From Clostridia bacterium (GTDB taxonomy: Bacteria > Bacillota > Clostridia > Christensenellales > Aristaeellaceae), in assembly GCA_017552535.1 (NCBI GenBank), contig JAFZPV010000008.1, forward strand, positions 1 to 45,312: a stretch of 45,312 bases of DNA, in the 5' to 3' direction. Below, in pieces: positions 26,155 through 33,870 of this stretch. The notes under the pieces were generated by a model, which searched no databases, was not told the origin of the DNA, and saw only the letters and a list, made by a program, of their open reading frames with translations. The translations under genes and the position numbers were made by a program. Each line of letters starts with the position of its first letter. The first letter of the stretch is position 1.

Positions 26155-26825
26155 AGAAAACAAGGCTGCTGGCGTCACTGCTGGTGATGTGCATTTTTCT
26201 GGCGGGCTGCGGCGTGGAATACATAAATCCGTACGTCAGCATTCCCAAGCCCGTGGCGACGATGGCGCTGGAAATGGATTCCGTAATGTACGTGATGCGC
26301 TTTACACTTGACCCCGCCGCGGCGCCCAACACCGTTTCCAACTTCATCAATCTGGCCAATTCGGGCTTTTACGACGGGCTGAAGATCGACTACGTATACC
26401 CCACCTATTTCCTGCGGGGCGGCGACCCGGACGGGGACGGAACCGGCGGTCCCGATTATACGATAGACGGGGAATTCAGCGCCAACGATTTCAAGCTTCC
26501 CGGCCTCAGGCACACCCGCGGCGTGATATCCATGTGCCGGCTGCTGGACGACTATAATTCCGCGGGCAGCCAATTTTTCATCATGCTTTCGCCCCACTCG
26601 GAATTCAACGGCGAATACGCGGCCTTCGGCTGCATCGAATCCTCCGACAGCGAGAGCCTGGCCACGCTGGAAGCGCTGGAAAGCGCGCTGGTGGACCGCT
26701 CTTACCGCCCGGTGCTCAGGCAGACCATCACTTCCATCCGCGTGGACACCAGGGGCTACATCTACGAAGTGATCAAGCACGGCGAGCAGGAAGAGGCGCA
26801 GCCTGCCGGCTCGCCAAATGTGTAA
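26151..26825 (+). CDS. Cyclophilin-like lipoprotein, catalytic Arg missing
   Basis: 224 residues. Signal peptide with lipobox LAGC (Cys at about 20), so an exported, lipid-anchored protein. The cyclophilin fold is clear: NTVSNFINLANSGFYDGL, GGDPDGDGTGGPDYTI, SMCRLLDDYNSAGSQFFI and AAFGCI. In active peptidyl-prolyl isomerases the segment after FYDGL reads F-H-R-V-I-P and its Arg is catalytic. Here it reads I-D-Y-V-Y-P, so both His and Arg are gone. Isomerase activity is therefore likely low or absent, while binding or chaperone roles remain possible. The gene is coupled to hemZ by ATGA and lies in the secDF operon, consistent with export-related folding. Confidence 0.88.
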   Translation: MKKTRLLASLLVMCIFLAGCGVEYINPYVSIPKPVATMALEMDSVMYVMRFTLDPAAAPNTVSNFINLANSGFYDGLKIDYVYPTYFLRGGDPDGDGTGGPDYTIDGEFSANDFKLPGLRHTRGVISMCRLLDDYNSAGSQFFIMLSPHSEFNGEYAAFGCIESSDSESLATLEALESALVDRSYRPVLRQTITSIRVDTRGYIYEVIKHGEQEEAQPAGSPNV

Positions 26826-26839
26826 AGGCAGATAAGCAT

Positions 26840-27310
26840 ATGCTCAGAAGTACGCTGATATACGTGGAGCGCGGCGAAAAATACCTGATGCTGCACCGCG
26901 TGAGCAAAAAAAACGACCCCAACCGGGACAAGTGGATCGGCGTGGGCGGCAAGTTCGAAGCGGGCGAGACCCCGGAAGACTGCGCCCAAAGGGAAATGCT
27001 GGAGGAGACCGGCCTGAAGCCCCTGAAGCTTGACAAGCGCGGCGTGGTGTACTTTTTCTCCGACCTGTACGAGGATGAGGAGATGCACCTGTTCACCTGC
27101 CCGGCTTTTTCCGGAACGCTTCACGAATGCGACGAGGGCGTGCTGGAATGGGTGGACAAGGCAAAAGTCCCTTCCCTTCCGCTGTGGGAGGGCGACCGGA
27201 TCTTCCTGCGCCTGCTGGCCCAGGACGCGCCTTTCTTCCGCCTGAAACTGCGCTACGAAGGCGACAGCCTCAGGGAAAGCCGTATCCTGGAGGACGGCGA
27301 AACGGTGTAA
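26840..27310 (+). CDS. NUDIX hydrolase (MutT/8-oxo-dGTPase-like)
   Basis: 156 residues with a complete Nudix box: G-K-F-E-A-G-E-T-P-E-D then REMLEETGL (about 36-58), which binds Mg and cleaves nucleoside diphosphate-X compounds. The N-terminal LIYVERGEKYLMLHRVSKKND and WIGVGGKFEAGE resemble clostridial 8-oxo-dGTP diphosphatases, but substrates of Nudix enzymes are hard to infer. It is the last gene of the secDF run, 14 bp after the cyclophilin gene, and is followed by a strong terminator. Cytoplasmic. Confidence 0.88.
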   Translation: MLRSTLIYVERGEKYLMLHRVSKKNDPNRDKWIGVGGKFEAGETPEDCAQREMLEETGLKPLKLDKRGVVYFFSDLYEDEEMHLFTCPAFSGTLHECDEGVLEWVDKAKVPSLPLWEGDRIFLRLLAQDAPFFRLKLRYEGDSLRESRILEDGETV

Positions 27311-27344
27311 GCGAAATACTGCCCATTTTCGGTTCATGACACAC

Positions 27345-27381
27345 GAAAACGGCCCGCTCAAAGGCAGGCCGTTTTGTTTTG
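27345..27381. terminator. Bidirectional terminator between convergent genes
   Basis: AAAACGGCC, about 12-nt loop, GGCCGTTTT, then GTTTTG. The A-run on the left and T-run on the right allow it to serve both the rightward NUDIX gene and the leftward secreted-protein gene. Confidence 0.85.
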
Positions 27382-27399
27382 CGCTTTCGTATCGAAGGA

Positions 27400-28167
27400 T
27401 CAGAATCCGGAGTTGTAGGGCTTGATGTAGTAGCCGCCGTCGCTGTAACGGCTCACCATCATGGTGCCGCCCAGGTAATCCCTGAGGTCCACGTCCTCCC
27501 ACTCCACATAGCTCCAAGTCCGCTTTCCGACGTCGAAGCCGATGCGGATGTTCCAGGTGAAGCTGGAGTACAGCTCGGTGCTGGTGAGCTTCACCGTGGT
27601 CTGGTTTCCGTCGTACACCCGGCGGCTGTTGCGCACGCTTCCCCAGCGGGAGCTGCCGTTTTTGTAGATATAGATCTCGGTGATCGGGTATCCGGTGTCG
27701 TTCAGAACGTTAAAGTAATTGGCGTAGTTGGCGGGATCGTCCCCGTACTCGTCGTCATCCATATACCGCAGGTTGTAATCGCCGTTTTCCAAAACCTCCA
27801 CCACGAGCATCTCACCCAGCAGCGCGCTCAGGTCCAGGTCTTCCCAGCGATAATAGTATGCATGCCAGCCCTGCTTGAAGTTCAGCTGGAGATTCCACAG
27901 GCAGTCCCTCTGGGCTTCCAGGCGGGTGACGCTGAACGTGGCGCCGCTGCCCGTATAGATCCATTCCTTGTTGCGGGGCTGGCCCAGGGAAGAGCTGTAG
28001 GAGGGAAACAGATAAATCTCGGTGATAGAGGCGGTGGTGATGTTGGCGATATAGATCTCATACTGGCCCACATTATTGTATGAGGACGCCTGCACGGCGG
28101 GGCACATGCCCGTGAGCAGCACCAGGATCAGCGCGAGGCTCAGGAACGTGCGGAAAAATCTTTTCAT
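27400..28167 (-). CDS. Secreted protein with two related beta-rich domains
   Basis: 255 residues. Signal peptide 1-27 (LSLALILVLLTGMCPAVQA); no membrane or wall anchor follows, so it is probably released. Two repeats of about 100 residues, at about 35-136 and 151-250. Each begins with (I/V)xNxTxxxITEIYxY, has a W-N-(L/I)-x-(L/I) strand, then WEDxDLxxxLG and a last strand with G-x-Y. The same pattern occurs twice in the outer part of the sigma-fusion protein at 1143-2972 (EIYLYP and ELYLGY segments). I do not recognise the family and give no enzymatic function; the fold looks like a binding module. It has its own promoter at 28200-28228. Confidence 0.8.
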   Translation of the reverse strand: MKRFFRTFLSLALILVLLTGMCPAVQASSYNNVGQYEIYIANITTASITEIYLFPSYSSSLGQPRNKEWIYTGSGATFSVTRLEAQRDCLWNLQLNFKQGWHAYYYRWEDLDLSALLGEMLVVEVLENGDYNLRYMDDDEYGDDPANYANYFNVLNDTGYPITEIYIYKNGSSRWGSVRNSRRVYDGNQTTVKLTSTELYSSFTWNIRIGFDVGKRTWSYVEWEDVDLRDYLGGTMMVSRYSDGGYYIKPYNSGF

Positions 28168-28199
28168 ATTCTGCCTCCTGTATACAGTTTCTTAACCAT

Positions 28200-28228
28200 A
28201 TCATACAATCGCCCGGGGCGCATTGCAA
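28200..28228 (-). promoter_or_regulatory. Probable promoter of the secreted two-domain gene
   Basis: Minus strand: -35 TTGCAA (28223-28228), 17 bp, -10 TATGAT (28200-28205). AGGAGG lies shortly before the ATG at 28167. Confidence 0.6.
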
Positions 28229-28255
28229 CCGTTTACAACGTAAAATTAACGTAAA

Positions 28256-28286
28256 CAGGCGTCCAGGATCATCTGCCGGACGCCTG
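28256..28286 (-). terminator. Terminator of the 1258-aa surface protein gene
   Basis: Nine-bp arms CAGGCGTCC / GGACGCCTG with a 13-nt loop, 9 bp beyond the stop, followed on the minus strand by a T-rich stretch (GTTTACGTTAATTTT). Confidence 0.6.
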
Positions 28287-28295
28287 TGGGTTATA

Positions 28296-31200
28296 TTACG
28301 GCTTGTTTTCAAGCTGCTCCATGATGTAGCGGTAGGTGCGCTCGTCGATGGGGTAGTAGTCTCCCGTGCCGTGATCGGCGCGGTAGAATCCGCCCTCGTC
28401 CCTGACGCTCGCCATGAGCGGATCGTTTGCGTACTGCTGTACCGCCCAGACCGCCGCGTAGGTCACATCTCCCAGGGAGCCGTATTCGCCCATGATCTCC
28501 AGCTCGCTTATATCGAGCCAGCCCCTCTCCGCCAGCCTGTCCTGGAAGGCCCTGATCTTCGCTTCGTCCTTTACCCAGTTTTCGTCATAGTCCGACGAAG
28601 CCGGCGTGGGCGTTGGCGTGGGTGTCGGGGTCGGAGTGGGCGTGGGTTCCGGCGTTGGTGTGGGCGTCGGCTCCGGTGTAGGAGTCGGCGTAGGTTCAGG
28701 TGTCGGAGTCGGCGTAGGTTCCGGCGTAGGTGTGGGTGTCGGTTCCGGTGTAGGCGTTGGCGTAGGTTCAGGTGTCGGAGTTGGCGTAGGTGTCGCCGTC
28801 GGTTCCGGCGTGGGTGTCGCCGTCACTGCCGGCGTAGGCGTCGGCGGAACGTTTTCGTAGATGTCGAAATCCACTTCAAGCGCGTAGGCGATCAGCCCGT
28901 TGGCGGGATTCTCGATGCGCAGCCATTCGCCGCCCGTGGCCAGCAGCCGGTAGCGCTCCGAAGCGTTGACCTTCGCCCAGGGGTCCGAAACGGAGGGCGT
29001 ATGGTATATGGCTGTGCCGTCGCGCCTGGCCATGACATATTTGTCGCCCGTGACGGGAATAAACGCGATCTCCTCCGGCGTGGCGGTCGGCGCCGGCGTG
29101 GGTGTGGGCGTCGGGGTTGGCGTCGGTGTTGCCGTGGGCGTCGGCGTGGGTGTCGGGGTGGGTGTGGGCGTCAGGGTAGGCACGGCGGTGGGGCCGGGCC
29201 GTTCGAACACGTCAAATTCATTGGCCAGCACGTAGCCGATATAGTTGTTGGAGCTGTTGCGGATGCGGTACCAGTATCCGCCCGTGGCCAGGAGCTCAAA
29301 TTCGCTGCTGGCGTTCACCACCGTCCACACGGCGGCGGGGTCCCCCAGCACAGGTACGCGGTACACCGTGGTGGCGTCCCGGCGGGCCCGCACGTATTTG
29401 TCGCCCGTCACCTCCACGAAGATCACGGGTGTCGCCGTGGGCGTGGGCGTGAGCGTGGGCCTGGGGGTGGGAGTAGGCGTGGGCGTTGGCGTCACGCTGG
29501 GCCTGGGCTCCAGCGCGCTGCGCCTGGCGTAGCCCTGCACGCCGCCGGCTGTGGTGACCTGCGCCCAGCTGGGACTCAATGCGCTCACCGTGAGGGTCTC
29601 GTTATAGTACGCGCGGCCCACGATGCGGGCAGACGCATACGGTTGGTCGTACAGGTCGGTATAGGTCACCTTGACCCGGTATGCCGCGGGCTCGAACAGG
29701 GGCGTAAAGCTCTCCGGCGTAGCCGTGGGCACAGGCGTGGACGCAGAGAAGCTGAGGTTCGCCTGCAGGGTGTATCCGGTGTACCCGGCGGCGTTCTGCA
29801 CCCGTGCCCAGGTCCCGTTGGCCGCCAGGAGCTTAAGGGCGCTGCCGCGGTTCACGTACCCCAGCGTGCGGGAAGTGGTGTCCGGGCTTTCGTAGATCGT
29901 GGCGTAGGTGGCACTCACCGTGACGTCGACGCCGCTGCCGTAATCCCAGAACGGTTCCATGGTGGGCGCCGCGGTGGGCGCGGGCGTGGCGTATACCGGG
30001 GCGGAAGAAGAATACAAAAGCGCCTGGGTAGCGGGGTCCGCAACGCCCGTCACAGTGAGCCCTGCCCGCGCCTGGAAGCTGCTCACGGCAGCGCGCGTGC
30101 GGGTCCCGTAGTTGCCGTCCGAGTTTCCGGGCTGGTATCCGAGACTCCTCAGCCGGTTCTGCAGCTGCCGGACGCGGTCGTTTTTGTCGCCGTAGGCAAG
30201 GTCCACGTAACCGTCGTTTTCGGGCGCCGTGGCGGAGAACAGCCGCGTTTGCAGGTATACGGACGCCTTGCCGCTCTGCCAGTAGCCGAGCCTGGCCTGG
30301 AAGTTTTTCACCGCTTCGGCCACCTGCTCGTCGTACCGGCTGCCCCTGGCGGAGGTGGGCAGATAATACAGTTCGATCAGCCTGTCAATAAGTTCGGCGA
30401 CGCGGTATCCGCTGTCGCCGTCCTTGAGTTCTATGTAACTTGTATTTCTTGGAGCGCCGTCCGCGTAGAGCGCTTTGAGCGTTTCCGCGTCCGCCGTGCC
30501 GGTCTGCGTCAGGCCTTTCTGCTTCTGGAACGCGAGCACCGCGTTGTAGGTGGCGGCGCCGTATTTGCCGTCCACAGCGCCCGCGAGGTACCCCAGCTCC
30601 TTGAGCCGGCTCTGCAGCGTGCTCACCCGGGTGCCGCTGTCGCCGCGCCTGAGCTCCTTGTAGGGATCGTAGGCGGGGATCTCGCCGTTCATCAGGCGCT
30701 GCATCAGGGCATTGTCCACCTTGCCGGTCACGGTCAGACCGAGATCCGCCTGCAGCTGCTCCACGGCGGTCTGGGTCTTGCCGCCGAACACGCCGTCCGC
30801 GGTGTCGGACAGGTAGCCCAGCTCGATCAGCTTATCCTGCAGAAGGCGCACACTGTCGCCGCGGCTGCCCCGCTGCATCGCGGGATACACCGTGGGCACG
30901 GGCGTGGGCGTGGGGGTGGGCAGGGGCGTGGGCGTCACTTCGGGAATGGTGGGATGCTCGGTCTCGCCCACGAACACCTTGTAGAAAAATTCCAGATCGT
31001 CTTTGTTGCCGCTCTTGGGCATATCGTACACCAGCAGCTCCTCGCCCGCTCCCAGCAGGCGGGGCTCCACGTCGTCAATGACGCCTTCGTAGTTGCCGGC
31101 GAGCTTCATGTACACGGCGTATTTGCCTGTGGAGGGGCTCACGCGGTACACCGTGTATTCCGTGTCGATGATAAAGATATATTCGCCCGCGCACACGAGC

Positions 31201-32072
31201 TGGCCCATGAGCTCGCGCATCATGCGCGTGAGCACCTTGCTGGAGCGCGTCACGGGATCGAAGCGATAAATGTCCGTAAGCCAGCGCGTGCGGCGCAGAT
31301 AGTACACGCAGCCGTCGTGCAGGGCAAATTCCTGCACGGAATCGTTGATGGTGAGGTATACGCCGTTTGCGGCGTCGAGGCGCAGCTCCAATACGCCGTC
31401 CGGGGTGAGGAGCACCTCAAAGCCGTTGTACATCTCGCTCTGCTTATACTCGTCGAACACGCCCGGGTTTACCGGAATGGCGCGGGAAAGCATGGGCAAA
31501 AAAAGGTATGCGCCGGTGGCGGTCTTAAAGGCCAGGCCGTTCACCGTCAGGCGCAGCGCCTCTATCGGGCCGTCCGCCGCGTAGAGCTCCACATCCTGCA
31601 GGCCCAGCGCCGGGTATTCCGCCGCCAGGCGTACGGCGTCGGGGCGGGCAGCGTCCACATAATATACGTAGCCGCTGGTCTCGTCCAGCACGGCGCGCCC
31701 CAGCACGCTATCGCTCAGCGTCACGCCTTCGCGGGCTTTCTGCTCCAGCCCGCCGGTGGCCACCACCACGTTTTCCATGGTGCCGTCCGCCTGTATGTAT
31801 TCGTCGCTCACCAGGTGCAGCGGCTGGCGGATGAGGCTGCTCACGCCTCCCACGGGCGCGGTCTGGTAGTATACGCATTCGTCGTACACGCCCAGGATGT
31901 ACTCCGCTCCGTCTTCCACCACGGGGGTCTCGTACCACGCCTGGTACACAGAGTTGCCCACGCGGTACACGCCGAAAGCTCCCGTTCCGCCGGTAAAGCC
32001 GGACGCCAGCGCCAGTTCGGGCACCAGAAGCGCGACCAGGAGCACCGCGCACACAAGTTTTTTCATATTCAC
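28296..32072 (-). CDS. Large exported protein with peptidoglycan-binding repeats, SH3-like domains and Thr-Pro linkers
   Basis: 1258 residues. Signal peptide 1-24, then an N-terminal domain (about 25-370) with propeller-like strands such as [21 protein letters not shown] Thr-Pro linker is followed by four peptidoglycan_binding_1 repeats (about 395-705), with the hallmark LxxxLxxLGYL...DGxYGxxTxxAVxxFQ. Four SH3-like domains follow (about 715-1070; the last two share VTGDKYVxARRD), separated by TPTPT linkers. A long TPEPTPTP-type linker (about 1072-1157) leads to a divergent fifth peptidoglycan-binding-like domain ([13 protein letters not shown] ... [10 protein letters not shown]). It probably binds the cell wall non-covalently; no catalytic domain is seen. 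GTG 32072 has GGAGGGG six bases upstream; ATG 32066 is the alternative, with AGGTG. Confidence 0.88.
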   Translation of the reverse strand: MNMKKLVCAVLLVALLVPELALASGFTGGTGAFGVYRVGNSVYQAWYETPVVEDGAEYILGVYDECVYYQTAPVGGVSSLIRQPLHLVSDEYIQADGTMENVVVATGGLEQKAREGVTLSDSVLGRAVLDETSGYVYYVDAARPDAVRLAAEYPALGLQDVELYAADGPIEALRLTVNGLAFKTATGAYLFLPMLSRAIPVNPGVFDEYKQSEMYNGFEVLLTPDGVLELRLDAANGVYLTINDSVQEFALHDGCVYYLRRTRWLTDIYRFDPVTRSSKVLTRMMRELMGQLVCAGEYIFIIDTEYTVYRVSPSTGKYAVYMKLAGNYEGVIDDVEPRLLGAGEELLVYDMPKSGNKDDLEFFYKVFVGETEHPTIPEVTPTPLPTPTPTPVPTVYPAMQRGSRGDSVRLLQDKLIELGYLSDTADGVFGGKTQTAVEQLQADLGLTVTGKVDNALMQRLMNGEIPAYDPYKELRRGDSGTRVSTLQSRLKELGYLAGAVDGKYGAATYNAVLAFQKQKGLTQTGTADAETLKALYADGAPRNTSYIELKDGDSGYRVAELIDRLIELYYLPTSARGSRYDEQVAEAVKNFQARLGYWQSGKASVYLQTRLFSATAPENDGYVDLAYGDKNDRVRQLQNRLRSLGYQPGNSDGNYGTRTRAAVSSFQARAGLTVTGVADPATQALLYSSSAPVYATPAPTAAPTMEPFWDYGSGVDVTVSATYATIYESPDTTSRTLGYVNRGSALKLLAANGTWARVQNAAGYTGYTLQANLSFSASTPVPTATPESFTPLFEPAAYRVKVTYTDLYDQPYASARIVGRAYYNETLTVSALSPSWAQVTTAGGVQGYARRSALEPRPSVTPTPTPTPTPRPTLTPTPTATPVIFVEVTGDKYVRARRDATTVYRVPVLGDPAAVWTVVNASSEFELLATGGYWYRIRNSSNNYIGYVLANEFDVFERPGPTAVPTLTPTPTPTPTPTPTATPTPTPTPTPTPAPTATPEEIAFIPVTGDKYVMARRDGTAIYHTPSVSDPWAKVNASERYRLLATGGEWLRIENPANGLIAYALEVDFDIYENVPPTPTPAVTATPTPEPTATPTPTPTPEPTPTPTPEPTPTPTPEPTPTPTPEPTPTPTPEPTPTPTPEPTPTPTPTPTPTPTPASSDYDENWVKDEAKIRAFQDRLAERGWLDISELEIMGEYGSLGDVTYAAVWAVQQYANDPLMASVRDEGGFYRADHGTGDYYPIDERTYRYIMEQLENKP
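28600..28850. repeat. Coding minisatellite (24-bp-type units) for the TPEPTPTP linker
   Basis: Imperfect tandem units encoding E-P-T-P-T-P-T-P. Synonymous third-base differences between units indicate selection on the protein linker. Shorter tracts of the same type lie near 29090-29200, 29430-29510 and 30890-30955. Such tracts can change length by slippage. Confidence 0.8.
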
Positions 32073-32121
32073 ACCTATCCCCTCCGGTATAAATGACGCA
32101 TTTACAAGCCGTTATGTTCCG

Positions 32122-32796
32122 TTACCGCGGTATTTTTGCCTCCAGGCGCCGGGCGGCGTCGGAGTCAAAGGCCCTTTCAAAGCCCTTCACCAGCGCGCGG
32201 CAAAGCCTGTCTTTCCACTGCGGCGGCACGTTTTCGCTTTTGTTCACGTTGATCAGCATCGGGATCAGCGCCTTCTCGCAGCGGCGTTCGTTGTCCGCCT
32301 TGCTCAGGCGGAAGCCCAGAAACATGGAATTGGCGTTGGAATGCTTTATGAACAGATCCACGTATCCGGCGGCCATCTCGTCCAGGTATTCGCCGATAAA
32401 GGCTTCCCTGTCCGGCGCCATGCCGGCTACCCGTTCCAGTTCCGGGTTTTCAAAAAAGCGCGTGAGCATCTCCCGGCGCATCCCGCGGCTGAACTCCCTG
32501 GGCTTTTCCAGCGCGCTCAAGGGCCAGAAGGGGATGCGGTAAAAGTCCGGCCGGCCGCCGCGTTCATACATGCGGCCCAGGTACAGTATCTCCCGTTCCA
32601 CCTCCAGGCGGCCAGGGTATTCTTCCCTCAGCTTCATCAAAAGCGCGTACTTCGTAACGGGATCGTCCTCCGCCCGCGCCTCGCGGAGCCTTTCTTCCAG
32701 GAGCTCCTCTGCCGGCAGCCTCTCCCCGCACCAGGGGCAGAACAGAGGCCTGCCGGTCGAGAGATCTATCTGTTTTTTGCAGGCAGGGCAGATCAA
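32122..32796 (-). CDS. Zinc-ribbon protein of unknown function, TTG start
   Basis: 224 residues. An N-terminal zinc ribbon (ICPACKKQIDLSTGRPLFCPWCGERL, read as two CxxC pairs) is followed by an all-helical region of about 190 residues with many Arg/Glu (EELLEERLREARAEDD). No known catalytic motif. The only start that fits is TTG at 32796: GGAGGAGG lies seven bases upstream, and the TTG overlaps the stop of radC (TTGA), so translation is coupled to radC. Upstream in-frame sequence is antisense-like and lacks sense. Cytoplasmic. Function not recognised. Confidence 0.75.
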   Translation of the reverse strand: MICPACKKQIDLSTGRPLFCPWCGERLPAEELLEERLREARAEDDPVTKYALLMKLREEYPGRLEVEREILYLGRMYERGGRPDFYRIPFWPLSALEKPREFSRGMRREMLTRFFENPELERVAGMAPDREAFIGEYLDEMAAGYVDLFIKHSNANSMFLGFRLSKADNERRCEKALIPMLINVNKSENVPPQWKDRLCRALVKGFERAFDSDAARRLEAKIPR

Positions 32797-33410
32797 AGGT
32801 CTTCCTCCTCCATGATCCCGACGGCGCCCGAGCGCGTGACGATCACGTGCTCCAGAAGCGTGACGCCGATCAGCTTCAGCGCGTCCTGAACGCGCCGGGT
32901 GAGTTCGATATCCTGCCGGGACGGCTTCAGGGTGCCGCCCGGATGATTGTGGCAGAGCACCGCGTATTTCGCCCCGGTGCGCAGCGCCGTCTGGGCGATC
33001 GCGCGCACGTACAGGGCGTAGCTCTCCGGGGCGCCTTTGCCCATCAGCGCACAGCGGATGAGCCTCTTTTTGTCGTCGAGGCACGCCAGATAGCAGTACT
33101 CCACCCGCCGTCCCCGGCACAGGGCGCCGAAATAGTCCCCGCGCGCCCGGGCCGAATCCAGCCGGGGAGCCGCCCCTTTTCTCTCGACGCCGGCGTAGCG
33201 GCCCAGCTCGGAGACCATCGCCACCGCCCCGGAAGCCTCCCGGGAGATGCCTGAAAGCCGCATGATGTCTTCCGGCGCCATCTCAAAGACCCGCGCGGGG
33301 CTGGTTACGCCCGCCATCAGCCGCCGGGAAGCCTCAGAGGCGTCCGCGCGGCTGTCCAGCGCGCCGATCAGCTTTTCCAGCGCCCGGGCGACCTCTTCGT
33401 TTTCACCCAT
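32793..33410 (-). CDS. radC: RadC/JAB-domain protein
   Basis: 205 residues, the family's usual size. N-terminal helix-hairpin-helix part (MRLSGISREASGAVAMVSELGRY) and C-terminal MPN/JAB domain with the metal-binding motif LCHNHPGGTLKPSRQD. RadC was named for DNA repair, but that role has been questioned and the true function is unsettled. Starts inside the end of the small upstream gene (8-bp overlap) and is coupled downstream to the zinc-ribbon gene. Confidence 0.92.
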   Translation of the reverse strand: MGENEEVARALEKLIGALDSRADASEASRRLMAGVTSPARVFEMAPEDIMRLSGISREASGAVAMVSELGRYAGVERKGAAPRLDSARARGDYFGALCRGRRVEYCYLACLDDKKRLIRCALMGKGAPESYALYVRAIAQTALRTGAKYAVLCHNHPGGTLKPSRQDIELTRRVQDALKLIGVTLLEHVIVTRSGAVGIMEEEDL

Positions 33411-33678
33411 GGCGCTCCATGGCCGAGCGGAGCGCAGAAAGGATCTCTTCGGTGTCTTCCGCCAGTTCGCCCATATACCAACCGTCCAGCGCTTCGTCGT
33501 ATTCCAGGTAGGCGGCGGCCGCGAGCCTCGCCTCTTTTTCCGTAACGAACAGGTCCAGGGTGAGCGGCCTGGGAGCGTCGTACAGGTCGGCGATGAACTC
33601 CGTGTCGCTCAGGCGGCTGCAGTCCTCGTCCGATTCCAGAAACGCTGTCAGGCGCGTTACATCGATATCCAGAAGCAT
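33403..33678 (-). CDS. Small acidic protein of unknown function
   Basis: 91 residues, acidic, alpha/beta, rich in Leu and Glu (DEALDGWYMGELAEDTEEILSALRSAM). No signal peptide or known motif. The ATG at 33678 (MLLDIDVTRL) is chosen because GGAGG lies eight bases upstream; the earlier ATG at 33693 contains that site. First gene of a leftward operon (small protein, radC, zinc ribbon, possibly the large surface protein), overlapping radC by 8 bp. Has its own promoter. Confidence 0.7.
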   Translation of the reverse strand: MLLDIDVTRLTAFLESDEDCSRLSDTEFIADLYDAPRPLTLDLFVTEKEARLAAAAYLEYDEALDGWYMGELAEDTEEILSALRSAMERHG

Positions 33679-33701
33679 AGCCTGATCCTCCATTTCATTT
33701 T

Positions 33702-33730
33702 ATTGTACATCATTTTGAGGGCATATGCAA
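33702..33730 (-). promoter_or_regulatory. Promoter of the small acidic protein-radC operon
   Basis: Minus strand: -35 TTGCAT (33725-33730), 17 bp, -10 TACAAT (33702-33707). Confidence 0.65.
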
Positions 33731-33758
33731 GCGGATTCATGTATATTACGGATTTATT

Positions 33759-33792
33759 TCAATATATGAATTTTTCATTTCCGATATATTGA
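33759..33792. promoter_or_regulatory. AT-rich inverted repeat at the NodB-like gene promoter
   Basis: TCAATATAT (33759-33767) and ATATATTGA (33784-33792) form 9-bp arms; the right arm overlaps the -35 box (33789-33794). Candidate operator or DNA-bending site; no regulator is identified. Confidence 0.4.
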
Positions 33793-33817
33793 CTGTTATG
33801 CGCATATGGCGTATAAT
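33789..33817 (+). promoter_or_regulatory. Promoter of the Ig-like/NodB-like gene
   Basis: -35 TTGACT (33789-33794), 17 bp, -10 TATAAT (33812-33817). Confidence 0.75.
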
Positions 33818-33870
33818 TCTGATGTATGCGCGTTTATACGCGCCCGAAGAAACACGAAGGAGACGAACGG

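Noticed and set aside
28600-28850. Regular repeats that could suggest a CRISPR array
   Set aside because: They are a continuous coding tandem repeat for TPEPTPTP linkers, without unique spacers or cas genes.
28371-32096. A 1241-codon open frame antisense to the large surface protein
   Set aside because: High-GC antisense shadow: low-complexity Arg/Gly/Val sequence, no domain, while the minus strand has clear repeats, a signal peptide and linkers.
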